Shown piece after piece: positions 6,359-14,591 of a DNA stretch of 38,414 bases. Location of the stretch: positions 54,783 through 93,196 of the forward strand of contig NZ_BMTY01000016.1 of NCBI RefSeq assembly GCF_014649915.1. Direction: 5' to 3'. The notes beneath the pieces were generated by a model. That model searched no databases. It was not told the origin of the DNA and saw only the letters and a list, made by a program, of their open reading frames with translations. This DNA is from Streptomyces toxytricini. Its GTDB lineage: Bacteria > Actinomycetota > Actinomycetes > Streptomycetales > Streptomycetaceae. The position numbers and the translations under genes were made by a program. Positions within the stretch are counted from its first letter, which is position 1. Each line of letters begins with the position of its first letter.

Positions 6359-8161
6359 ATGGACCTTCCGTCCACGTCCGGTCAGCCCGCTCTGCAGACC
6401 ATCGCCGTCGTCGGCCTCGGCACGATGGGCACCGGCATCGCCGAGGTGCTCGCCCGTGCCGGCCGCGAGGTCGTCGGCATCGACATCAGCGAGGCCGCCG
6501 CCCGCCGTGCCACCGAGTCCCTCGCCGCCGCGACCGCCCGCTCGGTCGCCCGCGGCGAGCTCTCCGAGGAGGAGCGCGAGGCCGTGCTGGCCCGGCTGCG
6601 GACCTTCGACGACCTGGCGGCCGCCGCCGACGCCGACCTCGTCGTCGAGGTGGTGCCGGAGGACTACGACCTCAAGCACCGGATCTTCACCGAGCTCGAC
6701 GCGGTCGTGCGCCCCGACACCGTCCTCGCCACCGGTACGAACGCCCTGTCGGTGACGCGGCTCGCCGCCGAGTCGCTGCGCCCCGAGCGGGTGCTGGGCC
6801 TGCACTTCTTCCACCCGGCGCCGGCCATGAAGCTGGTCGAGGTGGTCTCCAGCGTCCTGACGGCCCCGACGGCAGTGGAGGCGGTGACCGCCCTGGCCCG
6901 GGAGCTCGGCAAGGAGCCCGTCTCGGCCGGCGACCGGCCCGGCTTCGTGGCCGACGGCCTGCTGTTCGGTTACCTGAACCAGGCCGCCGCGATGTACGAG
7001 TCGAAGTACGCCTCCCGCGAGGACATCGACGCGGCGATGCGGCTCGGCTGCGGCCTGCCGATGGGCCCGCTGGCGCTGCTGGACATGATCGGCGTGGACA
7101 CGGCCCGGACGGTTCTGGAGGCCATGTACGAGGCGTCGGGCGACCGGCTGCACGCGCCGGCCCCGATCCTGGGGCACCTGGCGGAGGCCGGGCTGACCGG
7201 CCAGAAGTCGGGGCGCGGCTTCTACACGTACGAGGCCCCGGGCAGCCAGGCCGTCGTGCGGGACGCGCAGACGCCGCTGGACGGCGCGGGCCCGGGCGAG
7301 GGCCGGCCGGTCTCGCGGGTCGGCGTGGCCGGGTCGGGGACCATGGCGGGCGGGATCGCGCAGGTCTTCGCGCAGGCCGGGTACGAGGTGGTCCTGGCGG
7401 GCCGCAGCCTGGAGAAGGCGGAGGCGGCGAAGGCGGCGATCGGCAAGTCCCTGGACCGTGCGGTGTCCAAGGGCCGGCTGACGGCGGAGGCGGCGCAGGA
7501 GACCCTGGCGCGGATCGCGCCGGCCGGTTCGCTGGAGGCGTTCGCCGACGTCGACCTTGCGGTCGAGGCGGTCGCCGAGGACCTGGCGGTCAAGCAGGAG
7601 CTGTTCGCCGCGCTCGACAAGATCTGCCGGCCGGGCGCGGTGCTGGCCACCACGACGTCCTCGCTGCCGGTGATCGCCTGCGCCCGGGCGACGTCGCGCC
7701 CGCAGGACGTGATCGGCATGCACTTCTTCAACCCGGCGCCGGCGATGAAGCTCGTCGAGGTGGTCCGGACCGTCCTCACCTCGGACGACGTCCACGCCAC
7801 CGTCCGCGCCGTCTGCACGCGGATCCGCAAGCACCCGGTGGACTGCGGGGACCGGGCCGGGTTCATCGTGAACGCGCTGCTGTTCCCGTACCTGAACAAC
7901 GCGGTCAAGATGGTCGAGCAGCACTACGCCTGCATCGACGACATCGACGCGGCGATGAGGCTGGGCGGCGGCTACCCGATGGGCCCGTTCGAGCTCCTCG
8001 ACGTGGTCGGCCTCGACGTCTCCCTGGCGATCGAGAAGGTCCTCCACAAGGAGTTCCGCGACCCGGGCCTGGCCCCGTCCCCGCTGCTGGAGCACCTGGT
8101 CGCGGCCGGCTGCCTGGGCCGGAAGACGGGCCGCGGATTCCGTGAGCACGCCCGCCGGTAA
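6359..8161 (+). CDS. Tandem-duplicated 3-hydroxyacyl-CoA dehydrogenase (3-hydroxybutyryl-CoA dehydrogenase family)
   Basis: A 600-residue protein made of two complete short-chain 3-hydroxyacyl-CoA dehydrogenases in a row, residues about 12-295 and 315-597. Each has a Rossmann G-x-G-x2-(G/A)-G motif (GLGTMGTG, GSGTMAGG) and a C-terminal domain ending in a GRGF motif. The family oxidises L-3-hydroxyacyl-CoA with NAD(P)+ or runs in reverse to supply 3-hydroxybutyryl-CoA. Using the human HAD residues S137, H158, E170 and N208 as a guide, copy 2 keeps all four (S434, H455, E467, N505). Copy 1 keeps H149 and E161 but has N128 and D199 in place of Ser and Asn. Copy 1 may therefore be a weak or altered site. 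Next to the ccr operon it could feed crotonyl-CoA precursors, an inference from position. The start follows GGAG by seven bases. Confidence 0.9.
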   Translation: MDLPSTSGQPALQTIAVVGLGTMGTGIAEVLARAGREVVGIDISEAAARRATESLAAATARSVARGELSEEEREAVLARLRTFDDLAAAADADLVVEVVPEDYDLKHRIFTELDAVVRPDTVLATGTNALSVTRLAAESLRPERVLGLHFFHPAPAMKLVEVVSSVLTAPTAVEAVTALARELGKEPVSAGDRPGFVADGLLFGYLNQAAAMYESKYASREDIDAAMRLGCGLPMGPLALLDMIGVDTARTVLEAMYEASGDRLHAPAPILGHLAEAGLTGQKSGRGFYTYEAPGSQAVVRDAQTPLDGAGPGEGRPVSRVGVAGSGTMAGGIAQVFAQAGYEVVLAGRSLEKAEAAKAAIGKSLDRAVSKGRLTAEAAQETLARIAPAGSLEAFADVDLAVEAVAEDLAVKQELFAALDKICRPGAVLATTTSSLPVIACARATSRPQDVIGMHFFNPAPAMKLVEVVRTVLTSDDVHATVRAVCTRIRKHPVDCGDRAGFIVNALLFPYLNNAVKMVEQHYACIDDIDAAMRLGGGYPMGPFELLDVVGLDVSLAIEKVLHKEFRDPGLAPSPLLEHLVAAGCLGRKTGRGFREHARR

Positions 8162-8315
8162 CCGGAGGGCACCCGAGCCGGATGCGTGGGGAGGGCTGCT
8201 CGGGTCCGCCGGACCCTCACGGCGGGCCGTTCCCTCCGAGCCCAGTGCGGGCCCTCCCCCGCATCCTCCACCCCCGTCCCACCCCCCTCAGGCGCGCGCC
8301 CCGGCGCGGATGAAG

Positions 8316-8321
8316 TACTTT
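8316..8321 (+). promoter_or_regulatory. -10 box for a leaderless TetR transcript
   Basis: TACTTT (TANNNT form) ends exactly seven positions before the A of the ATG at 8328, so transcription would begin at the start codon itself. No Shine-Dalgarno sequence precedes that ATG. The -35 region is not recognisable. Confidence 0.5.
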
Positions 8322-8327
8322 CGCTCT

Positions 8328-9164
8328 ATGTCCCAGCCCGCCAAGACCTCGTCCCGCGCCGCCTCGGCCTCCGACAGCCCGGAGAGCGCGGCCGGCACCA
8401 AGGCGGCCGCCCAGCGCCTGAAGATGCGCCGCGAGCTGGCGGCCGCCGCCATGGAGCTGTTCGCGACGAAGGGGTACGAGGCGACCACGGTCGACGAGAT
8501 CGCCGCGGCCGCCGGGGTGGCGCGCAGGACCTTCTTCCGGCACTTCCGGTCCAAGGAAGAGGCGATCTTCCCGGACCACGACGACACCCTGACCCGCGCC
8601 GAGGCCGTGCTGGACGTGGCCCCCGCCCACGAGCACCCGCTCGACACGGTGTGCCGCGGGATCAAGGAGGTCATGAAGATGTACGCGGCCTCCCCTGCGG
8701 TGTCGGTGGAGCGCTACCGGCTGACCCGGGAGGTGCCGGCGCTGCGGGAGCGGGAGATCGCCTCGGTCGCCCGGTACGAGCGGCTGTTCACCCGGTACCT
8801 GCTGGCGCATTTCGACGAGGCGGAGCACCACGACGGCAACGACGACCCGCTGCTGGCGGAGGTGGCCGCGTCCGCGGTGGTGACGGCCCACAACCACGTG
8901 CTGCGGCGGTGGCTGCGCTCGGGCGGGCAGGGGGACGTGGAGGCGCAGCTGGACCACGCGTTCGCGATCGTGCGGAAGACCTTCGGGACGGGCATCGGGG
9001 CGGGCCGGACCCTGGCGGCCGTGCCCTCCCCCGCCGGCTCGGGCGCGGACGCGCCGCCCGCGGCAGTGCGCACCCAGGACGAGGTGCTGGTGGCGGTGGC
9101 GCGTACGGACGCCCCGCTGGAAGAGGTCATGCGGACGATCGAGGAGGCTTTGCGCAACGCCTAG
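8328..9164 (+). CDS. TetR/AcrR family transcriptional regulator next to the ccr operon
   Basis: A 278-residue regulator. After a Ser/Ala-rich tail of about 25 residues comes a TetR DNA-binding domain: RRELAAAAMELFATKGYEATTVDEIAAAAGVARRTFFRHFRSKEEAIF, with the recognition helix around residues 63-72. The C-terminal ligand domain is helical and long, with an extra low-complexity stretch (about 235-255) before a final helix. I chose the ATG at 8328 because a -10 box sits at the exact leaderless distance; an ATG at 8310 is possible with a poor ribosome site. It lies between the 3-hydroxyacyl-CoA dehydrogenase gene and ccr, all on the same strand, so local control of this acyl-CoA pathway is likely but unproven. 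An inverted repeat over the ccr -35 is a candidate operator. A strong terminator follows. Confidence 0.9.
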   Translation: MSQPAKTSSRAASASDSPESAAGTKAAAQRLKMRRELAAAAMELFATKGYEATTVDEIAAAAGVARRTFFRHFRSKEEAIFPDHDDTLTRAEAVLDVAPAHEHPLDTVCRGIKEVMKMYAASPAVSVERYRLTREVPALREREIASVARYERLFTRYLLAHFDEAEHHDGNDDPLLAEVAASAVVTAHNHVLRRWLRSGGQGDVEAQLDHAFAIVRKTFGTGIGAGRTLAAVPSPAGSGADAPPAAVRTQDEVLVAVARTDAPLEEVMRTIEEALRNA

Positions 9165-9211
9165 GCGGCACCCCGGGGGTTCCCGGGACCACCTGAAGCG
9201 ATAAGCGTCAC

Positions 9212-9250
9212 AGCGGCCGCTCCCGTCAAGGGAGCGGCCGCTTCCGTTTG
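9212..9250 (+). terminator. Strong intrinsic terminator after the TetR gene
   Basis: A 13-bp perfect stem, with GCGGCCGCTCCC (9213-9224) against GGGAGCGGCCGC (9230-9241) plus an outer A-T pair. The loop is GTCAA, and a T-containing run (TTCCGTTTGT) follows. It separates the TetR transcript from the ccr operon. Confidence 0.9.
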
Positions 9251-9332
9251 TCCGAGTTGCCCCTACTCACCGGTAACTCTGATCGATCATCGCTCATCTG
9301 CGCAGGTCAATCGGCAAATGAGAGAAAGTTTT

Positions 9333-9374
9333 GGCACGCGGTGCCTTGTCGAGTGACACGGGGTGCCATACGTT
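9333..9374 (+). promoter_or_regulatory. ccr operon promoter with overlapping palindrome
   Basis: TTGTCG (9346-9351), a 17-base spacer and TACGTT (9369-9374) make a good vegetative-type promoter. Just upstream, GGCAC-GCG-GTGCC (9333-9345) is a perfect 5-bp inverted repeat touching the -35, so it is placed as an operator. GGTGCC recurs inside the spacer. The expected start is near 9381. The rest of 9165-9332 holds the TetR gene's terminator and a short lower-GC stretch. Confidence 0.65.
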
Positions 9375-9381
9375 GAAGGCG

Positions 9382-9609
9382 TCCGGATGTCCCCGCGGTC
9401 CCGGCCCACTCGGCCACGGAACGCGCCCCGGACGCCTGCGTCACCAGGCATGCACGCCGCACCACCGGCGTCACCGCACCACCGCTCCAGCCGGACCGAC
9501 GGCACAGCAGCACCACCACCCAGGCAACCCGCGCCACCCGCGCTCCCTCAGCGCACCCTCATCAGCGCTCCCCCCGGCCCGCCGGGGCGCACCCCCAGGA
9601 GGCAACACC
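9382..9609 (+). promoter_or_regulatory. Long C-rich, G-poor leader of ccr
   Basis: About 228 bases separate the predicted transcript start from the GTG of ccr. From about 9435 to 9595 the plus strand is rich in C and A and poor in G (repeated CACC/CCACC), as in Rho-loading sites. A reading frame from the ATG at 9387 runs open into ccr out of frame, with no recognisable product. AGGAGG at 9597-9602 is the ribosome site of ccr. Confidence 0.4.
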
Positions 9610-10947
9610 GTGAAGGACATCCTGGACGCGATCCAGTCGCAGTCCGCGACGGCCGAGGACTTCGCTGCCCTGCCGGTCCCCGAGTCCTACCGCGCGATCA
9701 CCGTCCACAAGGACGAGACGGAGATGTTCGCCGGGCTCACCACCCGCGAGAAGGACCCGCGCAAGTCCCTGCACCTGGACCAGGTCCCGGTGCCGGAGCT
9801 CGGCCCGGGCGAGGCCCTCGTGGCCGTCATGGCCTCCTCGGTCAACTACAACTCCGTGTGGACCTCGATCTTCGAGCCGCTGTCCACCTTCGGCTTCCTG
9901 GAGCGCTACGGCCGGGTCTCCGACCTCGCCAAGCGCCACGACCTGCCGTACCACATCATCGGATCCGACCTTGCCGGCGTCGTCCTGCGCACCGGCCCGG
10001 GCGTCAACTCCTGGAAGCCGGGCGACGAGGTCGTCGCGCACTGCCTCTCCGTCGAGCTGGAGTCCTCCGACGGCCACAACGACACGATGCTCGACCCCGA
10101 GCAGCGCATCTGGGGCTTCGAGACCAACTTCGGCGGCCTCGCGGAGATCGCCCTGGTCAAGTCGAACCAGCTGATGCCCAAGCCGGCCCACCTCAGCTGG
10201 GAGGAGGCCGCCGCCCCCGGCCTGGTCAACTCCACCGCCTACCGCCAGCTCGTCTCCCGCAACGGCGCCGGCATGAAGCAGGGCGACAACGTCCTGATCT
10301 GGGGCGCCAGCGGCGGCCTCGGCTCGTACGCCACCCAGTTCGCCCTGGCCGGCGGCGCCAACCCCATCTGCGTCGTCTCCTCCCCCGAGAAGGCCGACAT
10401 CTGCCGCTCCATGGGTGCCGAGGCGGTCATCGACCGCAACGCCGAGGGCTACAAGTTCTGGAAGGACGAGCGCACCCAGGACCCGCGCGAGTGGAAGCGC
10501 TTCGGCTCGAAGATCCGCGAGCTGACCGGCGGCGAGGACATCGACATCGTCTTCGAGCACCCCGGCCGCGAGACCTTCGGCGCGAGCGTCTACGTCACCC
10601 GCAAGGGCGGCACCATCACCACCTGCGCGTCCACCTCGGGCTACATGCACGAGTACGACAACCGCTACCTGTGGATGTCGCTGAAGCGGATCATCGGCTC
10701 GCACTTCGCGAACTACCGCGAGGCGTGGGAGGCCAACCGCCTGATCGCCAAGGGCAAGATCCACCCGACCCTGTCGAAGGTCTACTCCCTGGAGGAGACC
10801 GGGCAGGCGGCCCACGACGTCCACCGCAACGTCCACCAGGGCAAGGTCGGCGTGCTCTGCCTGGCCCCCGAGGAAGGCCTCGGCGTCCGCGACCACGAGC
10901 TCCGCGCCCAGCACGTCGACGCCATCAACCGCTTCCGGAACGTCTGA
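9610..10947 (+). CDS. ccr: Crotonyl-CoA carboxylase/reductase
   Basis: A 445-residue enzyme that reductively carboxylates crotonyl-CoA with NADPH and CO2 to (2S)-ethylmalonyl-CoA. It is the entry step of the ethylmalonyl-CoA pathway and a source of extender units. It is a medium-chain dehydrogenase fold with the cofactor loop IWGASGGLGSYATQ. The four residues that hold CO2 in the Kitasatospora setae enzyme appear at identical numbers when counted from the GTG at 9610: N81 (SSVNYNSVW), F170 and E171 (WGFETNF), and H365 (IGSHFANY). That agreement both identifies the enzyme and supports this start, which also has AGGAGG 7 bases before it. It is the first gene of a five-gene operon, 50 bases before meaA. 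The 200-base leader suggests control after initiation. Confidence 0.97.
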   Translation: MKDILDAIQSQSATAEDFAALPVPESYRAITVHKDETEMFAGLTTREKDPRKSLHLDQVPVPELGPGEALVAVMASSVNYNSVWTSIFEPLSTFGFLERYGRVSDLAKRHDLPYHIIGSDLAGVVLRTGPGVNSWKPGDEVVAHCLSVELESSDGHNDTMLDPEQRIWGFETNFGGLAEIALVKSNQLMPKPAHLSWEEAAAPGLVNSTAYRQLVSRNGAGMKQGDNVLIWGASGGLGSYATQFALAGGANPICVVSSPEKADICRSMGAEAVIDRNAEGYKFWKDERTQDPREWKRFGSKIRELTGGEDIDIVFEHPGRETFGASVYVTRKGGTITTCASTSGYMHEYDNRYLWMSLKRIIGSHFANYREAWEANRLIAKGKIHPTLSKVYSLEETGQAAHDVHRNVHQGKVGVLCLAPEEGLGVRDHELRAQHVDAINRFRNV

Positions 10948-10997
10948 CCGACCCGAACCGTCGTCGGACCGATCAAGGGCCAAAGGGACAGCCTGAG

Positions 10998-13058
10998 ATG
11001 ACAGAGCGCCAGAAAGACCGTCCGTGGCTCATGCGGACGTACGCCGGCCACTCCACGGCCGAGGCGTCCAACGAGCTCTACCGCCGCAACCTCGCCAAGG
11101 GCCAGACCGGCCTCTCGGTCGCGTTCGACCTGCCGACGCAGACCGGCTACGACCCCGACCACATCCTCGCCCGCGGCGAGGTCGGCCGGGTCGGGGTCCC
11201 CGTCTCCCACCTCGGCGACATGCGGCGGCTGTTCCAGGACATCCCCCTGGAGCAGATGAACACCTCGATGACGATCAACGCCACCGCCATGTGGCTGCTG
11301 GCGCTCTACCAGGTGGCCGCCGAGGAGCAGGGCGCGGACATCTCCAAGCTCCAGGGCACCACCCAGAACGACATCGTCAAGGAGTACCTCTCGCGCGGGA
11401 CGCACGTCTTCCCGCCGGGGCCCTCGCTCCGCCTGACGACCGACATGATCGCCTACACGGTCAACCACATCCCGAAGTGGAACCCGATCAACATCTGCAG
11501 CTACCACCTGCAGGAGGCGGGCGCCACGCCGGTCCAGGAGATCAGCTACGCGATGGCCACGGCCATCGCGGTCCTGGACTCGGTGCGGGACTCGGGGCAG
11601 GTGCCCGAGGAGCGCTTCGGCGAGGTCGTCGCCCGCATCTCCTTCTTCGTCAATGCGGGTGTCCGCTTCATCGAGGAGATGTGCAAGATGCGCGCCTTCG
11701 GCCGCATCTGGGACACGATCACCCGCGAGCGGTACGGCATCGCCGACCCCAAGCAGCGGCGCTTCCGCTACGGCGTCCAGGTCAACTCGCTCGGCCTGAC
11801 CGAGGCACAGCCCGAGAACAACGTCCAGCGCATCGTGCTGGAGATGCTCGCGGTCACCCTCTCCAAGGACGCCCGCGCCCGCGCCGTGCAGCTGCCCGCC
11901 TGGAACGAGGCCCTGGGCCTGCCCCGGCCGTGGGACCAGCAGTGGTCGCTGCGCATCCAGCAGGTGCTCGCACACGAGAGCGACCTGCTGGAGTACGACG
12001 ACATCTTCGCCGGCTCGCACGTCATCGAGGCGAAGGTCGACTCCCTCGTCGCCGACTGCCTCGCCGAGATCGACCGGATCCAGGAGATGGGCGGCGCCAT
12101 GGCGGCCGTCGAGTCCGGCTACCTGAAGTCCCAGCTGGTCTCCTCGCACGCCGAGCGCCGCGCCCGGATCGAGGCCGGCGAGGACAAGATCGTCGGTGTG
12201 AACTGCTTCCAGCAGACCGAGCCGAACCCGCTGACCGCCGACCTGGACACCGCGATCATGACGGTGGACGGGGCGGTCGAGGACACGATCGTGGAGCGGA
12301 TCCGCCGCTGGCGCGCCGAGCGCCAGGAGTCCTCGGACCGGCAGGGCGGCGGCGACCCGTTCGTCTTCCCGACCGTCTCCCAGGCCCTGGTCCGGCTGAA
12401 GGAGGCCGCGGCCGGCACCGAGAACCTGATGGAGGCCACGCTGGAGTGCGCCCGCGCCGGTGTCACCACCGGCGAGTGGGCGAACGCCCTGCGCGAGGTC
12501 TTCGGCGAGTTCCGGGCCCCGACCGGCGTCTCCTCGGCGCCCGTGGCCGTGACCGCCGAGGAGGGCACCCCGCTCGCCCTCGTCCGCGAGAAGGTCGCCC
12601 GCACCGCCGAGGAGCTCGGCAGCGGCCGGCTGCGCCTGCTGGTCGGCAAGCCCGGCCTGGACGGGCACTCCAACGGCGCCGAGCAGATCGCCGTCCGCGC
12701 CCGCGACGCCGGCTTCGAGGTCGTCTACCAGGGCATCCGGCTGACGCCGGAGGAGATCTCCGCTGCGGCGCTGGCGGAGGACGTCCACTGCGTGGGACTG
12801 TCCATCCTGTCCGGCTCGCACAGCGCGCTCGTCCCGGACGTCCTGGAGCGCCTGCGCGGCGCGGGGGCGGGCGACATCCCCGTCGTGCTGGGCGGCATCA
12901 TTCCCCAGACGGACGCGGAAGCGCTCATGGCGGCCGGAGTCGCCGCCGTGTTCACCCCGAAGGACTTCGGTATCACGGAGATCATCGGCCGTATCGTCGA
13001 CGAGATCCGCAAGGCCAACAAGCTCAGCCCCCTCATCAGCACGGAGGTCCCCGCATGA
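10998..13058 (+). CDS. meaA: Ethylmalonyl-CoA mutase (MeaA), B12-dependent
   Basis: A 686-residue acyl-CoA mutase with substrate barrel and cobalamin domain in one chain. It starts at MTERQKDRPWLMRTYAGHSTA; the RTYAGHSTAEASN and FDLPTQTGYDPDH segments are typical of the MeaA/Ecm subfamily. The C-terminal B12 domain (about 545-680) has D-x-H-x2-G as D555-G-H557-S-N-G560, then GLSILSGSH and a GG motif (VVLGGIIP). The enzyme converts (2R)-ethylmalonyl-CoA to (2S)-methylsuccinyl-CoA using adenosylcobalamin. The ATG at 10998 lies 50 bases after ccr, and the stop overlaps the next start as ATGA, so translation is coupled to mcl. A frame open far upstream through ccr is only an out-of-frame run, not an extension. 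Confidence 0.96.
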   Translation: MTERQKDRPWLMRTYAGHSTAEASNELYRRNLAKGQTGLSVAFDLPTQTGYDPDHILARGEVGRVGVPVSHLGDMRRLFQDIPLEQMNTSMTINATAMWLLALYQVAAEEQGADISKLQGTTQNDIVKEYLSRGTHVFPPGPSLRLTTDMIAYTVNHIPKWNPINICSYHLQEAGATPVQEISYAMATAIAVLDSVRDSGQVPEERFGEVVARISFFVNAGVRFIEEMCKMRAFGRIWDTITRERYGIADPKQRRFRYGVQVNSLGLTEAQPENNVQRIVLEMLAVTLSKDARARAVQLPAWNEALGLPRPWDQQWSLRIQQVLAHESDLLEYDDIFAGSHVIEAKVDSLVADCLAEIDRIQEMGGAMAAVESGYLKSQLVSSHAERRARIEAGEDKIVGVNCFQQTEPNPLTADLDTAIMTVDGAVEDTIVERIRRWRAERQESSDRQGGGDPFVFPTVSQALVRLKEAAAGTENLMEATLECARAGVTTGEWANALREVFGEFRAPTGVSSAPVAVTAEEGTPLALVREKVARTAEELGSGRLRLLVGKPGLDGHSNGAEQIAVRARDAGFEVVYQGIRLTPEEISAAALAEDVHCVGLSILSGSHSALVPDVLERLRGAGAGDIPVVLGGIIPQTDAEALMAAGVAAVFTPKDFGITEIIGRIVDEIRKANKLSPLISTEVPA

Positions 13059-14071
13059 CCGCCCACCCGGCACCCGCCACCACCCCCGCCGGCGGCACCC
13101 CTTCCGGCCCGGCCCCGGTGAACCGGCTGCGGCCCCGCCGCTCCTGCCTCGCCGTCCCGGGCTCGAACCCCCGCTTCCTGGAGAAGGCCCAGGGCCTGCC
13201 CGCCGACCAGGTCTTCCTGGACCTGGAGGACGCCTGCGCCCCGCTGGCCAAGCCCGAGGCCCGCCACACCATCGTCAAGTTCCTGAACGAGGGCGACTGG
13301 ACCGGCAAGACCCGGGTCGTGCGGGTGAACGACTGGACCACGCACTGGACCTACCGCGACGTGGTCACGGTGGTGGAGGGCGCGGGCCAGAACCTGGACT
13401 GCATCATGCTGCCGAAGGTGCAGAGCGCCGAGCAGGTCGTCGCGCTCGACCTCCTGCTGACCCAGATCGAGAAGACCATGGGCTTCGAGGTCGGCCGGAT
13501 CGGCATCGAGGCGCAGATCGAGAACGCTCAGGGCCTGAACAACGTCAACGCGATCGCGCAGGCCTCCCCGCGCATCGAGACGATCATCTTCGGCCCGGCC
13601 GACTTCATGGCCTCCATCAACATGAAGTCGCTGGTCGTGGGCGAGCAGCCGCCCGGCTACCCGGCGGACGCCTACCACTACATCCTGATGAAGATCCTGA
13701 TGGCGGCCCGCGCGAACGACCTCCAGGCGATCGACGGCCCCTACCTGCAGATCAAGAACGTCGACGGCTTCCGCGCGGTCGCCGGCCGCGCCGCCGCGCT
13801 CGGCTTCGACGGCAAGTGGGTGCTGCACCCCGGCCAGGTCGAGGCGGCCAACGAGGTCTTCTCCCCCTCGCAGGAGGACTACGACCACGCCGAGCTGATC
13901 CTGGACGCGTACGAGTGGTGCACGTCCGAGGCGGGCGGCAAGAAGGGCTCGGCGATGCTCGGCGACGAGATGATCGACGAGGCCAGCCGCAAGATGGCCC
14001 TGGTCATCGCCGGCAAGGGCCGCGCGGCCGGCATGCAGCGCACCAGCAAGTTCGAGATCCCGGAGGCCTGA
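13055..14071 (+). CDS. HpcH/HpaI aldolase/citrate lyase family protein, probable L-malyl-CoA/beta-methylmalyl-CoA lyase
   Basis: A 338-residue CitE-like aldolase. Key parts are SCLAVPGSNPRFLEKA, the Mg-site region FLDLEDACAP (E58, D59), GIEAQIENAQGL (E152), FGPADFMASIN (D183) and GKWVLHPGQ near the C-terminus. In the ethylmalonyl-CoA pathway such a lyase splits (2R,3S)-beta-methylmalyl-CoA into glyoxylate and propionyl-CoA, and may also make or cleave malyl-CoA. The start overlaps the meaA stop by ATGA, and the MaoC gene begins 4 bases after its own stop, so it is mid-operon. A Pro/Thr-rich N-terminal tail of about 22 residues precedes the barrel. The functional call is by family and neighbours. 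Confidence 0.9.
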   Translation: MTAHPAPATTPAGGTPSGPAPVNRLRPRRSCLAVPGSNPRFLEKAQGLPADQVFLDLEDACAPLAKPEARHTIVKFLNEGDWTGKTRVVRVNDWTTHWTYRDVVTVVEGAGQNLDCIMLPKVQSAEQVVALDLLLTQIEKTMGFEVGRIGIEAQIENAQGLNNVNAIAQASPRIETIIFGPADFMASINMKSLVVGEQPPGYPADAYHYILMKILMAARANDLQAIDGPYLQIKNVDGFRAVAGRAAALGFDGKWVLHPGQVEAANEVFSPSQEDYDHAELILDAYEWCTSEAGGKKGSAMLGDEMIDEASRKMALVIAGKGRAAGMQRTSKFEIPEA

Positions 14072-14075
14072 CCCG

Positions 14076-14588
14076 ATGCAGTTCGGACGCACGTACGAGG
14101 AGTTCGAGGTCGGGGCCGTCTACAAGCACTGGCCCGGGAAGACGGTCACGGAGTACGACGACCACCTCTTCTGCCTCCTCACCATGAACCACCACCCGCT
14201 CCACATGGACACGAACTACGCCGAGAAGACGACGGACTTCGGCAAGAACGTGGTGGTGGGCAACTACATCTACTCGCTGCTGCTCGGCATGTCCGTGCCG
14301 GACGTCTCCGGCAAGGCCATCGCCAACCTGGAGATCGAGTCGCTGCGGCACGTCGCCCCGACCTTCCACGGCGACACGATCTACGGCGAGACGACGGTCC
14401 TGGACAAGACGCCCTCCAAGTCGAAGAGCGACCGCGGCATCGTCTACGTCGAGACCAAGGGCTACAAGCAGGACGGCACCCTCGTCTGCGTCTTCCGGCG
14501 CAAGGTGATGGTCCCGACCGAGACGTACACCAAGGAGCGCGGCGGCGAGCAGCCCGGCCGGCCCGAGCTGAAGGAACAGGGGAAGTAA
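14076..14588 (+). CDS. MaoC-type hot-dog dehydratase, candidate mesaconyl-CoA hydratase
   Basis: A 170-residue single hot-dog-fold protein. The hydratase-2 segment is YDDHLFCLLTMNHHPLHMD. Compared with PhaJ (catalytic D31 and H36 in D-F-N-P-L-H), the His is kept (H43) but the Asp position is Asn (N38). Other typical parts are VVVGNYIYSLLLGM (where the usual VHG is changed) and RHVAPTFHGDTIYGET. In the ethylmalonyl-CoA pathway mesaconyl-CoA is hydrated to beta-methylmalyl-CoA, and this gene sits exactly between the lyase and the dehydrogenase. The Rhodobacter enzyme is about twice as long (memory), so this is a shorter form, or a dimer replaces the second domain. The spacing is 4 bases from mcl and 3 bases to the next gene. 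Confidence 0.85.
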   Translation: MQFGRTYEEFEVGAVYKHWPGKTVTEYDDHLFCLLTMNHHPLHMDTNYAEKTTDFGKNVVVGNYIYSLLLGMSVPDVSGKAIANLEIESLRHVAPTFHGDTIYGETTVLDKTPSKSKSDRGIVYVETKGYKQDGTLVCVFRRKVMVPTETYTKERGGEQPGRPELKEQGK

Positions 14589-14591
14589 GCC

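Noticed and set aside
9363..10997. In-frame upstream extension of meaA across the whole of ccr
   Set aside because: The translated sequence is low-complexity Arg/Pro/Gly in another frame of ccr. The true meaA start at 10998 begins with conserved family sequence.
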